Source: Paenibacillus agaridevorans
GTDB taxonomy: Bacteria; Bacillota; Bacilli; Paenibacillales; Paenibacillaceae
Direction of reading: 5' to 3'
DNA length: 64,000 nucleotides
Assembly (NCBI RefSeq): GCF_003112455.1
Contig: NZ_BDQX01000430.1
Coordinates: 167,096-231,095, forward strand
Positions 7,650 to 16,566 of the stretch are shown one piece after another. The translations under genes and the position numbers were made by a program. Under the pieces are notes generated by a model that searched no databases, had not been told where the DNA came from, and saw only the letters and a program-made list of their open reading frames with translations. Every line of letters begins with the position of its first letter. Positions within the stretch are counted from its first letter, which is position 1.

Positions 7650-9296
7650 TTACTTGCCGAGGTAGTTGTCGTAAGCTTCCTGATAGACGGCAATGATTTC
7701 TTCGATTTTCATTTGCTTCAGTTGCTGTACAAAGCGATCGTATTCATCAAACGAACGGTTGCCCATCACGAAACCGTTGGCATATTCATCGCGGTAGGTG
7801 CGAATATCCGCCAGCAGCGATGCGACTTTATCGTTTTGCTGTGTAGTCAGCGTAATTGGCGGGAACGCCTTGTCAAAATTGATGTATTTCCCTACCTTCT
7901 GCTTAGCTTCAATAGCTTCTTCCATGTCATATTGCTCCAGGTAACGCTCGTCTGCAACCGTCGACCACATTCCGCCGCCAATGGTGTAGCTGAGCAATGA
8001 TTCCGTGGAATTGAGCCCCTCCGGGTTGTTGAACACGGCATCGGTAAACTTCGGATAACCGTCAACCATCTCGTACGATACGCCCTCTTCGCCAAAGTTG
8101 TTCAGCATAATGCCTTCCTCCGAATATTGGAAGTCAAGCCATTTGACCGCTTCTTCAATATGCTTGCTCTTGGCGGAGATCGCTACGCCTACTGTTCCAA
8201 GCGGCCATGCGTGGAAGCCGAATCTTTGCTCGCCCTTCGGCCCAACCGGCGGCTCCGTGCCAACCAGCTTGAACGTCGGATGATCTGACATCAAATCAGT
8301 GAACGATCGCATATACGATCCGGACCAGCCTGCCCATGCCCCGGCGCGATCTGTTGTTACCTTCTCGGTCAAAAATTTAAAGTCAGTATCTACAAGATAG
8401 TTCTGATCAAGCAGCCCTTCGCTGTACAGCTTGTTCAGCCATTGCAGCAATTCCTTGTATTCCGCCTCGTACGGCGCGAATTTCACTTTTCCGTTATCCA
8501 CGTAGAACTCCCAATCGGTATTGAACGCAGGTCCGAAAGTGCGGATGATATGCTGCAAGTTCACAGCTACATAAGGAATCTCGTCCGCAATGCCGTTTCC
8601 GTTCGGGTCCCCTTCCTTGATAGCCTTAAGAACGGTATACCAGTCGTCGATTGTTTTCGGTTCCTCAAGCTTCAGCTTTTCCAGCCAATCCTGGCGAATT
8701 TGCGGATACATCTGAACCAGATTGTATTCATGCAAGTTCAATTGGGGGAACTGATAAATTTCGCCGTCGGCCGTCGTCAGCAGCTTTCTCAGCTCTGGAT
8801 TATTGTCCAGAATTTTTTTGAAATTAGGGGCATGCTGCTCAATGTAAGGGGTAAGCTCGACGAATGCCCCTTGCTGTCCGTACTTTGGACCTTCCGTCAC
8901 CATGTTGCTGTAAGCGACAAGATCGGGAATTTGGCCGCCTGCCATAAGTAGATTGAACGCCTCGACGCCGTCAGCGCCGCTGCCCTGAATCCAGTTGATA
9001 TTAATGTTTGTAAGCCCTTCCATCTTGACGAAAGAATTTTTTTCGTTATAATTCTGGCCGCGGAAGTTGCCGTCCGATACAACCCATGTATCCAATGTCA
9101 GCTTATCCGCCACGATCGGCAGCGCTCCGGCTTCGGGCTTGCCTTCATTCCCCTCGTTGCTTGATGTTGGCGATGGCGACGCGCTAGGCGACGCCGCCGG
9201 ACTATTCGATTTCCCCGAACAGGCGGTAACCACCATTACAAGCGCCAGTGCAAGCGCCATCTTGGAAGCTGTTTCTTTTAGCTTATTGCTTGTCAT
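7650..9296 (-). CDS. extracellular sugar-binding lipoprotein of ABC importer
   Basis: 548 residues. A lipoprotein signal (ALALALVMVVTAC, lipid-accepting Cys about residue 26) is followed by a Ser/Pro/Ala-rich tether and a large family-1 binding domain. Recognisable parts are LPIVADKLTLDTWVVSDGNF, DPNGNGIADEIPY (the calcium-like DPNGNG loop common in LplA/YtcQ-type proteins) and a C-terminal stretch of aromatic-rich helices. The size of about 540 residues fits the LplA group, which binds complex oligosaccharides and partners LplB/LplC permeases. An open frame runs to 9311 through a TTG codon, but ATG 9296 has GGGGGA at the right spacing and is the start. It is the first gene of the importer operon. 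Confidence 0.9.
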   Translation of the reverse strand: MTSNKLKETASKMALALALVMVVTACSGKSNSPAASPSASPSPTSSNEGNEGKPEAGALPIVADKLTLDTWVVSDGNFRGQNYNEKNSFVKMEGLTNININWIQGSGADGVEAFNLLMAGGQIPDLVAYSNMVTEGPKYGQQGAFVELTPYIEQHAPNFKKILDNNPELRKLLTTADGEIYQFPQLNLHEYNLVQMYPQIRQDWLEKLKLEEPKTIDDWYTVLKAIKEGDPNGNGIADEIPYVAVNLQHIIRTFGPAFNTDWEFYVDNGKVKFAPYEAEYKELLQWLNKLYSEGLLDQNYLVDTDFKFLTEKVTTDRAGAWAGWSGSYMRSFTDLMSDHPTFKLVGTEPPVGPKGEQRFGFHAWPLGTVGVAISAKSKHIEEAVKWLDFQYSEEGIMLNNFGEEGVSYEMVDGYPKFTDAVFNNPEGLNSTESLLSYTIGGGMWSTVADERYLEQYDMEEAIEAKQKVGKYINFDKAFPPITLTTQQNDKVASLLADIRTYRDEYANGFVMGNRSFDEYDRFVQQLKQMKIEEIIAVYQEAYDNYLGK

Positions 9297-9387
9297 ATTC
9301 CGTTCCCCCAATCATGATTTGTACTACAAATACACTAGACGACCAGTTAACGAATTGAAAACCATTGTTTTGATGTCATTTCCTGAT

Positions 9388-9403
9388 ATGATAACGGTTT
9401 CCA
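9388..9403. promoter_or_regulatory. cre-like site, one mismatch
   Basis: ATGATAACGGTTTCCA matches the catabolite-control consensus WTGNNARCGNWWWCAW at all but one position. It lies about 90 bp upstream of the binding-protein start, just downstream of a possible -10, where CcpA would block elongation. Low-information site; inferred. Confidence 0.35.
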
Positions 9404-9409
9404 TAAATG

Positions 9410-9438
9410 AATTTAGTTTATATCTAGTGCATATTCAA
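9410..9438 (-). promoter_or_regulatory. possible sigma-A promoter of the locus A importer
   Basis: On the minus strand TTGAAT (9433-9438), 17-nt spacer, TAAATT (9410-9415). Moderate match only. The octamer TACACTAG and its inverse occur at 9331, 9424 and 9489, the second inside this spacer, and could be regulator half-sites. Confidence 0.35.
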
Positions 9439-9550
9439 ATAATATAACCCGTAACCCCAAGTGTCAACCCTTTTTTAAATGCGAGAAGTACACTAGCTCG
9501 TGACCTAGACTTTCCGTTTGCGCATGTGGTTGCAAATAAAGGAGAACCGG

Positions 9551-11257
9551 TTATCCGAGCACTTCATTTTCGGCCCAGTCTCGGCTCAATTCCCCTATCG
9601 TCTCTCCAAGATGATTGAAATACGTTCTAAACGGCTCCAGCCCAGCGCCCTCGCCGCGCAGCAAATGAGCCAAGGTCGTTTGGACATCCGCTTCAAGCTG
9701 CTTCAATTCAGCCCGAATATCGCCTGCTTCCGCAACAGGCGCCGTCAGTTTCTTCCCATCCACCACTCTTGCGGGGAACAATGGAAAGTTGTAGCGGGTC
9801 AGGCGGGCCAGCTTGCTCCCCACCCGGTCTACCGCCGCCCTGAGGAATGCGCGCTCGCTTGCCGGCGCATATTGCCAATAATCAGCTAAAGCCGCTTTGG
9901 CGCTATCGCCCCAAGCGCATCTCGCGAACAAATAGCTGTTATAGCCTTGCGCCCACTTCCAGGAATATTCAGTGCCAGCGTGAGAGCATGGAACAACCAG
10001 ATTCGTGACGGAATCGATGCCGAGCTGTTTAAACAGCTCCAGGTCGTCATAGATGCGCTCCGGAAGAGCGGGGAATAACGAACTTAACATAAAGTGGTCG
10101 CTGTAATATTCAAACACGCATATATTCCTGTTTTTATCGGCCGCCTTTGCAGCCCATCGTTCCAAAGCTCTTGCGGCTCTTGCGTCCTCGGCACGGCTAT
10201 CCGAGAAAGACCATGGCCGGCTATAGTCCCTGCCCCAATAGGCAAACAGAACATCGTTGCGCTCCGACGCCTCCACTCCGTCAAGCAACTCCAGCATATC
10301 CCAGGACAAGCCCGCATTATAGGCGATATGCTCGACTGCAATTTCTATGCCGGCTGCGCTCATAGCTTCTTTTATGCGTTCCGTGAACCGGATATAGCCG
10401 GATAAAAACCGTTTTTTCTCCGCCTCGTTATCGGCGATCGCGGCATCCTCCGGCCATAGCGATATTCGGGTCAATGAGGACGGAACCTTTCCGCAATATT
10501 GCACGATACCGGCAATAACGCCGTCCTGCCAGCTCAGGTCGGAATAATCCAACTGATTTTTCTCCATTAATTCCGGCATGAAAAACTTCATGCTATGGCC
10601 GCCGAGCGTCAATGCGATGCCGCGTTTAGCCAACTCGGGGGCCAGCGCCGAACCTAGCTCATCCCATAGCATGAACGTCATAAACAGCTCGTTGATGCGG
10701 TTTTTGGCCAGCCAATCGATCACCGCCAGCAAATACGGCTCGTCCCTCAAATTCTCGTATACAAACCCTCTGCGCCGCATGGACGGAACTTGAACGGCCG
10801 GCCTATCCGCGTCATGCGCGCGAGTCTGCTCCCGCTCCGGGCCGTCTGCCTGCCGCGAGACGCGAACGGCCGCTTCTCCCGGATAAACCCATTCGATCCG
10901 GAATTCCTCTTTGCAATAGGCGTACACCGCATACAAAGCCGCCCTTTCGCAGCGGCCGGCAAGAATAACAACGTCCTCCCGACACAGAATGACGTAGGCG
11001 TCCTCCGGGTACTCATCTCCCGCGCGTTCCTGACCGCCTTCCGATTCCTTTTGCCAAGGCCATGCCGGCTTTGCCGCTACCGGGTCTAACGGGGCAGCCA
11101 ACAAATGCCGCTCGCAATCGCTCCAGGTTCCGATAATCCACTGCTTGGCGCAGACAGCCGTTGCCCCCGCATAGACCTCGCTGATCGCTTGCAGTTCTTC
11201 GCTTGCAAAGTTTAATACCGGATGCGCTCTCAGTTGTCTGATCGCAAGTTTCCCCAT
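9551..11257 (-). CDS. DUF4838-like protein related to the alpha-glucuronidase N-terminal fold
   Basis: 568 residues, no signal peptide, so probably cytoplasmic. Residues about 85-145 resemble the zincin-like N-terminal domain before alpha-glucuronidase and GH20 barrels (ALYAVYAYCKEEFRIEWVYP, then GEAAVRV). Residues about 165-480 look like a TIM barrel (RRRGFVYENLRDEPYLLAVI, LTRISLWPED, FEYYSDHFMLSSLFP). The ordering matches proteins annotated with DUF4838, whose activity is not established. It follows the SLH protein in the same direction with GGAGGG 8 nt before the ATG and sits before the importer, so a role in cleaving an imported oligosaccharide is likely, but this is inference from context. 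Confidence 0.6.
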   Translation of the reverse strand: MGKLAIRQLRAHPVLNFASEELQAISEVYAGATAVCAKQWIIGTWSDCERHLLAAPLDPVAAKPAWPWQKESEGGQERAGDEYPEDAYVILCREDVVILAGRCERAALYAVYAYCKEEFRIEWVYPGEAAVRVSRQADGPEREQTRAHDADRPAVQVPSMRRRGFVYENLRDEPYLLAVIDWLAKNRINELFMTFMLWDELGSALAPELAKRGIALTLGGHSMKFFMPELMEKNQLDYSDLSWQDGVIAGIVQYCGKVPSSLTRISLWPEDAAIADNEAEKKRFLSGYIRFTERIKEAMSAAGIEIAVEHIAYNAGLSWDMLELLDGVEASERNDVLFAYWGRDYSRPWSFSDSRAEDARAARALERWAAKAADKNRNICVFEYYSDHFMLSSLFPALPERIYDDLELFKQLGIDSVTNLVVPCSHAGTEYSWKWAQGYNSYLFARCAWGDSAKAALADYWQYAPASERAFLRAAVDRVGSKLARLTRYNFPLFPARVVDGKKLTAPVAEAGDIRAELKQLEADVQTTLAHLLRGEGAGLEPFRTYFNHLGETIGELSRDWAENEVLG

Positions 11258-11310
11258 CTTGTATCCCTCCCTATCGCGACGATAAAGACGAGTCGAATGA
11301 AATCGACCCG

Positions 11311-11391
11311 CTATCTCAACATTCCCTTAACCAGCATATCGGCCATGACCGCTTCTCTCCTTCTATCCCAATAGGTGCTCCATAGTTCCAT
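11311..11391 (-). other. possible 26-codon open frame or gene remnant
   Basis: The minus strand reads MELWSTYWDRRREAVMADML then VKGMLR and a stop. It has no ribosome site and follows a terminator-like hairpin, yet its composition is protein-like. It may be the decayed end of a lost gene between the SLH protein and the DUF4838-like gene. Not recognised. Confidence 0.2.
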
Positions 11392-11402
11392 AGAATAGGG
11401 TA

Positions 11403-11422
11403 ATGCGGGACAATGCCCGCAT
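11403..11422 (-). terminator. hairpin after the 1666-residue SLH protein
   Basis: ATGCGGG (11403-11409) pairs with CCCGCAT (11416-11422) 14 nt past the stop codon. The downstream T content is low (TACCCTATTCTATGG), so termination may be partial. Confidence 0.45.
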
Positions 11423-11435
11423 CACCCGCAATCTT

Positions 11436-14400
11436 TTATTTGTCAAACAAATTCAATACCCCTTGCACGGCTTCCGCCCTCGTCAAATTCGCTTGCGGCG
11501 CAAATTTATCGTTGCCGCGTCCGCGCACCAGGCCTAAGGTTTGAGCGGCCGATACGGCGTCGGCAGCCCACGGGCTGACGGCATCCTGATCCGCGAAGCT
11601 GCCGCTCGCGCCGGAAACCACGCCGTTGCCGCGCTTGTACTCGTAGGCACGGTAGAGAATAACAGCCATTTGCTCTCTTGTAACCGCAGCTCCCGGAGCA
11701 AAGGTATTGCCGCTTGTTCCGTTCACGATGCCCGCCTGGAACGCCGCCTCTATCTCCGCCGCGTACCAGCTGTCGGACGCTACGTCGGCGAAGCTGCCCG
11801 AACCCGCTTCCGCCGTTTCCAATCCCAAGGCCCGAACGACGAACGCCACAAATTCCGCCCTTGTCGTCACTTTCTCGGGCGCAAAGCGATCCTCGCTTAC
11901 GCCTTGGGCCATCAGCATAGCCGTCATTTTTTTGATCGCTCGGGAGGCCCAGTGGCCGGAAGGCACATCCGAATACGTCTTGTCGAATTGCATAACTGCA
12001 TAACGTCCGGATGTCGTCACTTCCGTAACCATGCGGCCGTTCTTGATCGCTCCGCCGATGTAGGACAGGACCCCGTTATCGTCTATGCGATAGACACCGG
12101 TTGCATCCGGATCGATATCGCCATTCAAATCAAAGACGATCGTCACCGGCTCGGCAAATTGCCCGAGCTTCTTCTCGCCGCCTTCTTGTCCGACAACGGA
12201 CAGAAGGATGCTGCGAATATCGCTTCGCGCAGCAACGTCCGCCGAGTACCGTGTCGACGCGGCGTGAGCAAGCGCCTCCCCGTCTTGCTCGCTCGCCCGT
12301 TCGAAGGTCACTTTGATTCGCGCCCCCGTCATGCCTTCCGCCAACCGCTTCAATTGCTCCATCACTTCCGCCGGAACGTCGAAGGCATAATTTCCGCCGT
12401 CCAGCTTGATCGACCGATTGCCGGCCAATTCGCCCGCGTTAATAGGAAGCAGCGCGTGGTCCGCGTTAGGTTCCAGCACGACTGCAACCTCGCCCTGGGC
12501 GTTCGGACGAAGCTCGTTCTCGGAAACGATCTGTCTTCCTTCTACCGCCGGTTCAGAAGGCGCGGATGGCGCCGACGGCCCCGGAATGACCGGAGGGGTC
12601 GGGTTTTCTGCGCCAGGTCTGTCCTTCTGGCGCGCGGCTTCATTCCAATACAACGTATAATTCAGCCTGGATTTGCCGTCTGCGCCCGTAACTTTGATCA
12701 ACGTTTTTTCGCTGGCGTTCATCGCTTCAATCGCAATTGTCGCGCCTTGCTGCGACGGGGTCGCCTCAATCGTCGAATCCGCCGTCAGTTCTTTCACATA
12801 GCTGGTGACTCCCGTCGAGAATTCCGCGAACGGCTTGCCGTCTATGGTTACGGAACGCAAGGTCGCATCCGTCTCGGGCACCGGGATTTTCACTAATGCC
12901 GTTCCCGCATCCGGCGCATAATAGATGGTTCCGTCAAGACCGATCGTCATATCGTTCGTAAACGTGCCGTCGATCACCTTGTATTGCAAAGTCTCCGGAT
13001 CAATGACGGTCAGTTGGCGGGACAATGTCGTATACAGCATGCCGTCCGGGCTCCATCTCAAATGATATGGCTTCCATTTGCTGGAGTTGTAAAGGCTTGG
13101 ACGGATCATCTTGCTCTTCACGACTTCCTTCGTTTCTACATCCATCGCAAAGATCGTGCCGTCGACCGCGCCCCATAACAGGCCGTCCGGCCCGAATGAA
13201 ATATCTCCGATCATCTTCGGCGTTTCGTCGATGCCCGGAATGTCAGGCGTAAATTCGGCTACTTTCCTGCCTTGAGCCACATCCCATACAAAGATTTTGG
13301 CTGCCTGTTGCGTCGGCGAGATACCGAGGCCGCCCCATACGGTAGTGCCCCCGTACAACAGGCCGTCCTTGTAAGCCAGCCCGATAATCGCCTGATCTTC
13401 GACCACATCGTCGTATTGCGTCCAATTGTCCTGCCGCTCGTCGTAGACGGCAAGCACGCCGCCGAGCATGCCGTAGTCCGCTACCGTGCCGACATACAGC
13501 TTGCCTCCGCCCGATGCAATCGCGAAAGGTCGGTCCTGATGATGTCCGATGTCATAAGACAGCACCGGATTGCTGCCAATTTCGGCCGGCTTCCGCGGAT
13601 CGTATTTGTACATAACCGCTCCGACATACGTGCCGTAATAAACATGATCGTTCAAAAACCCAATTCCTTCGGGTTGAGCGAAAGCCGCAATATTGATATC
13701 CATCTCGTCGGTGAACGGGTTGTAGACGCTCATCCCCCGCTGATAGCCTCCCATATAAATGCGCCCGTCCATCGGACCGCTTTCGAGAGCCTGAATCCTT
13801 ACATATTGAGATGCAATATCCAAATCAACGAATTTAATGGAGTTGTCCTTCGGATTATAGTACCAATACTCGCCGTACTGCGTGATCATGGCCAGCACCG
13901 TTTCTCCAGCTCCCGCGCCTTCCTTTAGCGTAATCCATGTCATATCCTTAACGCGCAGCGTGTCCGGCAGAGGGAACGGTAGCGCAATCTTGACCGATTT
14001 ATTTTGCGCCAAATCGTATTTGAACAGCTCGCTGCCGTTCTTGTAATAAATCTCGTTTTCGTTATGCGGATTCGGTTCCGATAGCATGTTGCTGTATTGG
14101 AAACCTCCGAGAACCTCATATGTGTCCAAGTCCATTACGACCATATTCATCGTGCTGACCGACGCGAACAGCTTATTTCCTACCACGAAGACATCGGCCA
14201 TCGTGCCAACGGTGCCGCTGTACCCCGCAATCGGAATCTCGGTTTTCTCCCCTGTTACGCGATGGATCTTGAACAGATGGACATTGGCGCCCAGCGCGGC
14301 ATAAATATAATCGCCGTGCACCGCAATGCCCCGGACGTAGTCCATGCCGCTCATGACGCCTCCGTAGTTTCTGAACGTGCCGGAGGCAATGTCATATTCG

Positions 14401-16436
14401 AACACTTTGCCTATCCCTTTATCCTGGAAGGTCGCTCCATAAATTTTGCCGTCGGAGGATGCTTCCAAATCCCAGACCCAGCTGTCGGCAGGATTGACCC
14501 CTAGCGATTCAATCCGCTTCTCCGCGGGAAGATAACGATACAGCAGCCCGTCTCCGGTTGCGGCAAAATAAACGTTTTTATCCGAACCGATCGTCATAGC
14601 CCACATCGCTTCCGAATTCGGAATCAGCTGCGAAAACTTCAATTCCCCCGTCTCGGCATCCAGGACAGAGAATGGACCCGGCAAACCGTTGGAATGGAAA
14701 TAAACCTCATTCTCTCCAAGACTGTTCGTTTGAATTTGTCCCGCCTGGCCCAAATTGACGCTTACCATGTCGCCAAGTTGAACCGCCTGTTGATAAACGC
14801 GGTCCAACGGCTCTTCTTTGGGCAGGATTTCAAATGAAACATCGTCAAAGTATGCCTCCGTAATACTCACTCCTCCCGAGTATAACGCCACCCTGGCATA
14901 GGCGGCATGCTGAGGGACTTCCATCTGCGTGCTCATGCGCGACCATTGATTCGTTCCCAGCGAGTTGGAGCTGAACAACTCCGTCTTCACGCCGACCTGA
15001 GCATCGTTGGCATCAAAATAATACGCTTCCAACACAATATTATGAGATTGACTGATTACGTTTACATAAGCGCCCGCAATATAGGTCTCCCCGCCTTCTA
15101 CCCGGAACGGATCGCTAATCGCCCGCAAGCCCTGCCCCGAATCGCGATCGGCAAAATAAAGGCTGCTCGAGCCGCTTCTGACGCGTTCCGTGCTCACTTC
15201 GAGCACGCCTGCCGTACCGGCTCCGACACTCCAATGCGGAATCCCGCCGGTATCGGACGGAAGCTCCAAACCAGGGTTCAGAATTTCATTCGGCAAGTCA
15301 ACCGGCGTCCCGCCGCCCTCTTTCGTTATGAACAGGTCGTCAAAGTATGCCTCCGTCAAGCTTGGAATGCCGGAATTGATGAGAAGCCGCGCTTTGGTTG
15401 CGCCGGCAGGCACTGTGAACGGCACCTCCATCAAAGACCATTGCTTCCCGGACAGCTGTGCTGCGGTAAAGTTAAGGAAAGTCGGGCTGCCCACCGCCGT
15501 TCCCAGATCATTCTCGAAATGAACCTCAAAGCCTATGCTGTGGGATTGGCTCATGACGTATACATAGGCGCCGGCCACATATTTGTCCCCCTCGTTCACG
15601 TCCAGAGGATCGCTATACGCCTGGGTGCGCGCAGTGTCCGACTGATCGGCAAAATAAAGGCTATGGTTGCCGCCGCGAACCGGACTGCTCGCAAGCTCCA
15701 GCACCCCTACCGTCGGCGCCTTCAGACTCCATCCGGGAATGACGCCGGACGCCTTCGGCTCCATCTCAAAGTCCAGATTCCGCACAGGTTCGCCGGGTCC
15801 CTCCGGCTCTTCAGGCTCTTCCGGCTCCTCCGGTTGGCCGGGCAAGCTGACCGCCTCTATCGACACATCGTCGAAATAAGCTTCCGTATGCGTAGCCGCT
15901 TTGCCGGAATTGAACCGCAACTCGACCTTGGCGGCATTTTCCGGCACCGTGAATTGAACAAGAAGCTCGTTCCAGTCATTAAGCGCCAATGTGCCTTTCG
16001 CAAAATTTTTGAAGGTTGACGACGGCGTAATCGACTTATTGTCGGCAGCGAAGAAATGAATTTCGTATCCGATGCTATGCGATTGGTTGACCACGTACGC
16101 CCACGCCTTGGCGTTATAAACGCCGCCGGGCACGACATCTATTTTCTCGCTTGCAACCTGCAATTGTTCCTGATCGGTCGGATTATTGAAATGCATGCTT
16201 TTTTGTCCAGTCCGCGCAAACTCGGTGCTTGGAGCCAAAAAGCTTATTTCATTTGTCGTGATCAGCCGCCATCCCGGAATGTTGCCTGACTCGTCCTCCA
16301 TTTCGAAGCCTGGATTGACGATGACCGGATTCGCAGCCTCCGCAGATTCGGCAAACGCCTGCATGGATGACATCGAGAAAACCAGCGAGAACGAAAGAAT
16401 GACGCAGAACCATCGTTTCATTAAACCTTTCTTCAT
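11436..16436 (-). CDS. S-layer-anchored protein: three carbohydrate-binding modules, beta-propeller, three SLH domains
   Basis: 1666 residues with a Sec signal peptide (cut after AFAES, about residue 30). Order: three CenC/CBM4-9-like modules of about 155 residues (about 36-195, 217-372, 384-540), each ending in TEAYFDD; an acidic PEEPEEPEEPEGPGEP linker after the first; a large propeller-like region (about 545-1185) rich in repeats such as DGKIYGATF, DGRIYMGGY and DGLLWGAVDGTIF; a cadherin-like beta-sandwich (about 1185-1265); a spacer domain; and SLH domains from about 1484 to the end (YSDVPSGHWASRAI, FADVASDSWYAAEI, FADQDAVSPWAADA). It is held on the wall polymer and probably captures or cleaves a polysaccharide; propellers of this type also occur in lyases, but no catalytic residues were identified. 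GGGGTG precedes the ATG by 8 nt. Confidence 0.85.
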   Translation of the reverse strand: MKKGLMKRWFCVILSFSLVFSMSSMQAFAESAEAANPVIVNPGFEMEDESGNIPGWRLITTNEISFLAPSTEFARTGQKSMHFNNPTDQEQLQVASEKIDVVPGGVYNAKAWAYVVNQSHSIGYEIHFFAADNKSITPSSTFKNFAKGTLALNDWNELLVQFTVPENAAKVELRFNSGKAATHTEAYFDDVSIEAVSLPGQPEEPEEPEEPEGPGEPVRNLDFEMEPKASGVIPGWSLKAPTVGVLELASSPVRGGNHSLYFADQSDTARTQAYSDPLDVNEGDKYVAGAYVYVMSQSHSIGFEVHFENDLGTAVGSPTFLNFTAAQLSGKQWSLMEVPFTVPAGATKARLLINSGIPSLTEAYFDDLFITKEGGGTPVDLPNEILNPGLELPSDTGGIPHWSVGAGTAGVLEVSTERVRSGSSSLYFADRDSGQGLRAISDPFRVEGGETYIAGAYVNVISQSHNIVLEAYYFDANDAQVGVKTELFSSNSLGTNQWSRMSTQMEVPQHAAYARVALYSGGVSITEAYFDDVSFEILPKEEPLDRVYQQAVQLGDMVSVNLGQAGQIQTNSLGENEVYFHSNGLPGPFSVLDAETGELKFSQLIPNSEAMWAMTIGSDKNVYFAATGDGLLYRYLPAEKRIESLGVNPADSWVWDLEASSDGKIYGATFQDKGIGKVFEYDIASGTFRNYGGVMSGMDYVRGIAVHGDYIYAALGANVHLFKIHRVTGEKTEIPIAGYSGTVGTMADVFVVGNKLFASVSTMNMVVMDLDTYEVLGGFQYSNMLSEPNPHNENEIYYKNGSELFKYDLAQNKSVKIALPFPLPDTLRVKDMTWITLKEGAGAGETVLAMITQYGEYWYYNPKDNSIKFVDLDIASQYVRIQALESGPMDGRIYMGGYQRGMSVYNPFTDEMDINIAAFAQPEGIGFLNDHVYYGTYVGAVMYKYDPRKPAEIGSNPVLSYDIGHHQDRPFAIASGGGKLYVGTVADYGMLGGVLAVYDERQDNWTQYDDVVEDQAIIGLAYKDGLLYGGTTVWGGLGISPTQQAAKIFVWDVAQGRKVAEFTPDIPGIDETPKMIGDISFGPDGLLWGAVDGTIFAMDVETKEVVKSKMIRPSLYNSSKWKPYHLRWSPDGMLYTTLSRQLTVIDPETLQYKVIDGTFTNDMTIGLDGTIYYAPDAGTALVKIPVPETDATLRSVTIDGKPFAEFSTGVTSYVKELTADSTIEATPSQQGATIAIEAMNASEKTLIKVTGADGKSRLNYTLYWNEAARQKDRPGAENPTPPVIPGPSAPSAPSEPAVEGRQIVSENELRPNAQGEVAVVLEPNADHALLPINAGELAGNRSIKLDGGNYAFDVPAEVMEQLKRLAEGMTGARIKVTFERASEQDGEALAHAASTRYSADVAARSDIRSILLSVVGQEGGEKKLGQFAEPVTIVFDLNGDIDPDATGVYRIDDNGVLSYIGGAIKNGRMVTEVTTSGRYAVMQFDKTYSDVPSGHWASRAIKKMTAMLMAQGVSEDRFAPEKVTTRAEFVAFVVRALGLETAEAGSGSFADVASDSWYAAEIEAAFQAGIVNGTSGNTFAPGAAVTREQMAVILYRAYEYKRGNGVVSGASGSFADQDAVSPWAADAVSAAQTLGLVRGRGNDKFAPQANLTRAEAVQGVLNLFDK

Positions 16437-16566
16437 TAGAACGCACCCCGTTAATTGAAGTTTGGTATTCCCATGTACCAGGCAAAGAGCTTTAAAAATG
16501 AATCATGCATTCACCTCCCTGGATTAGTAAGAACTCTCTATCATTGGCCATTTGCGCCCTTCGCCG

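Noticed and set aside
9388..9403. Site as another copy of the LacI operator
   Set aside because: It lacks the GAGCGCTC core and fits the cre consensus better.
11541..12896. 451-codon open frame antisense to the SLH protein
   Set aside because: It is Arg/His-rich, has no family motif and mirrors the codon bias of the real gene with signal peptide and SLH domains.
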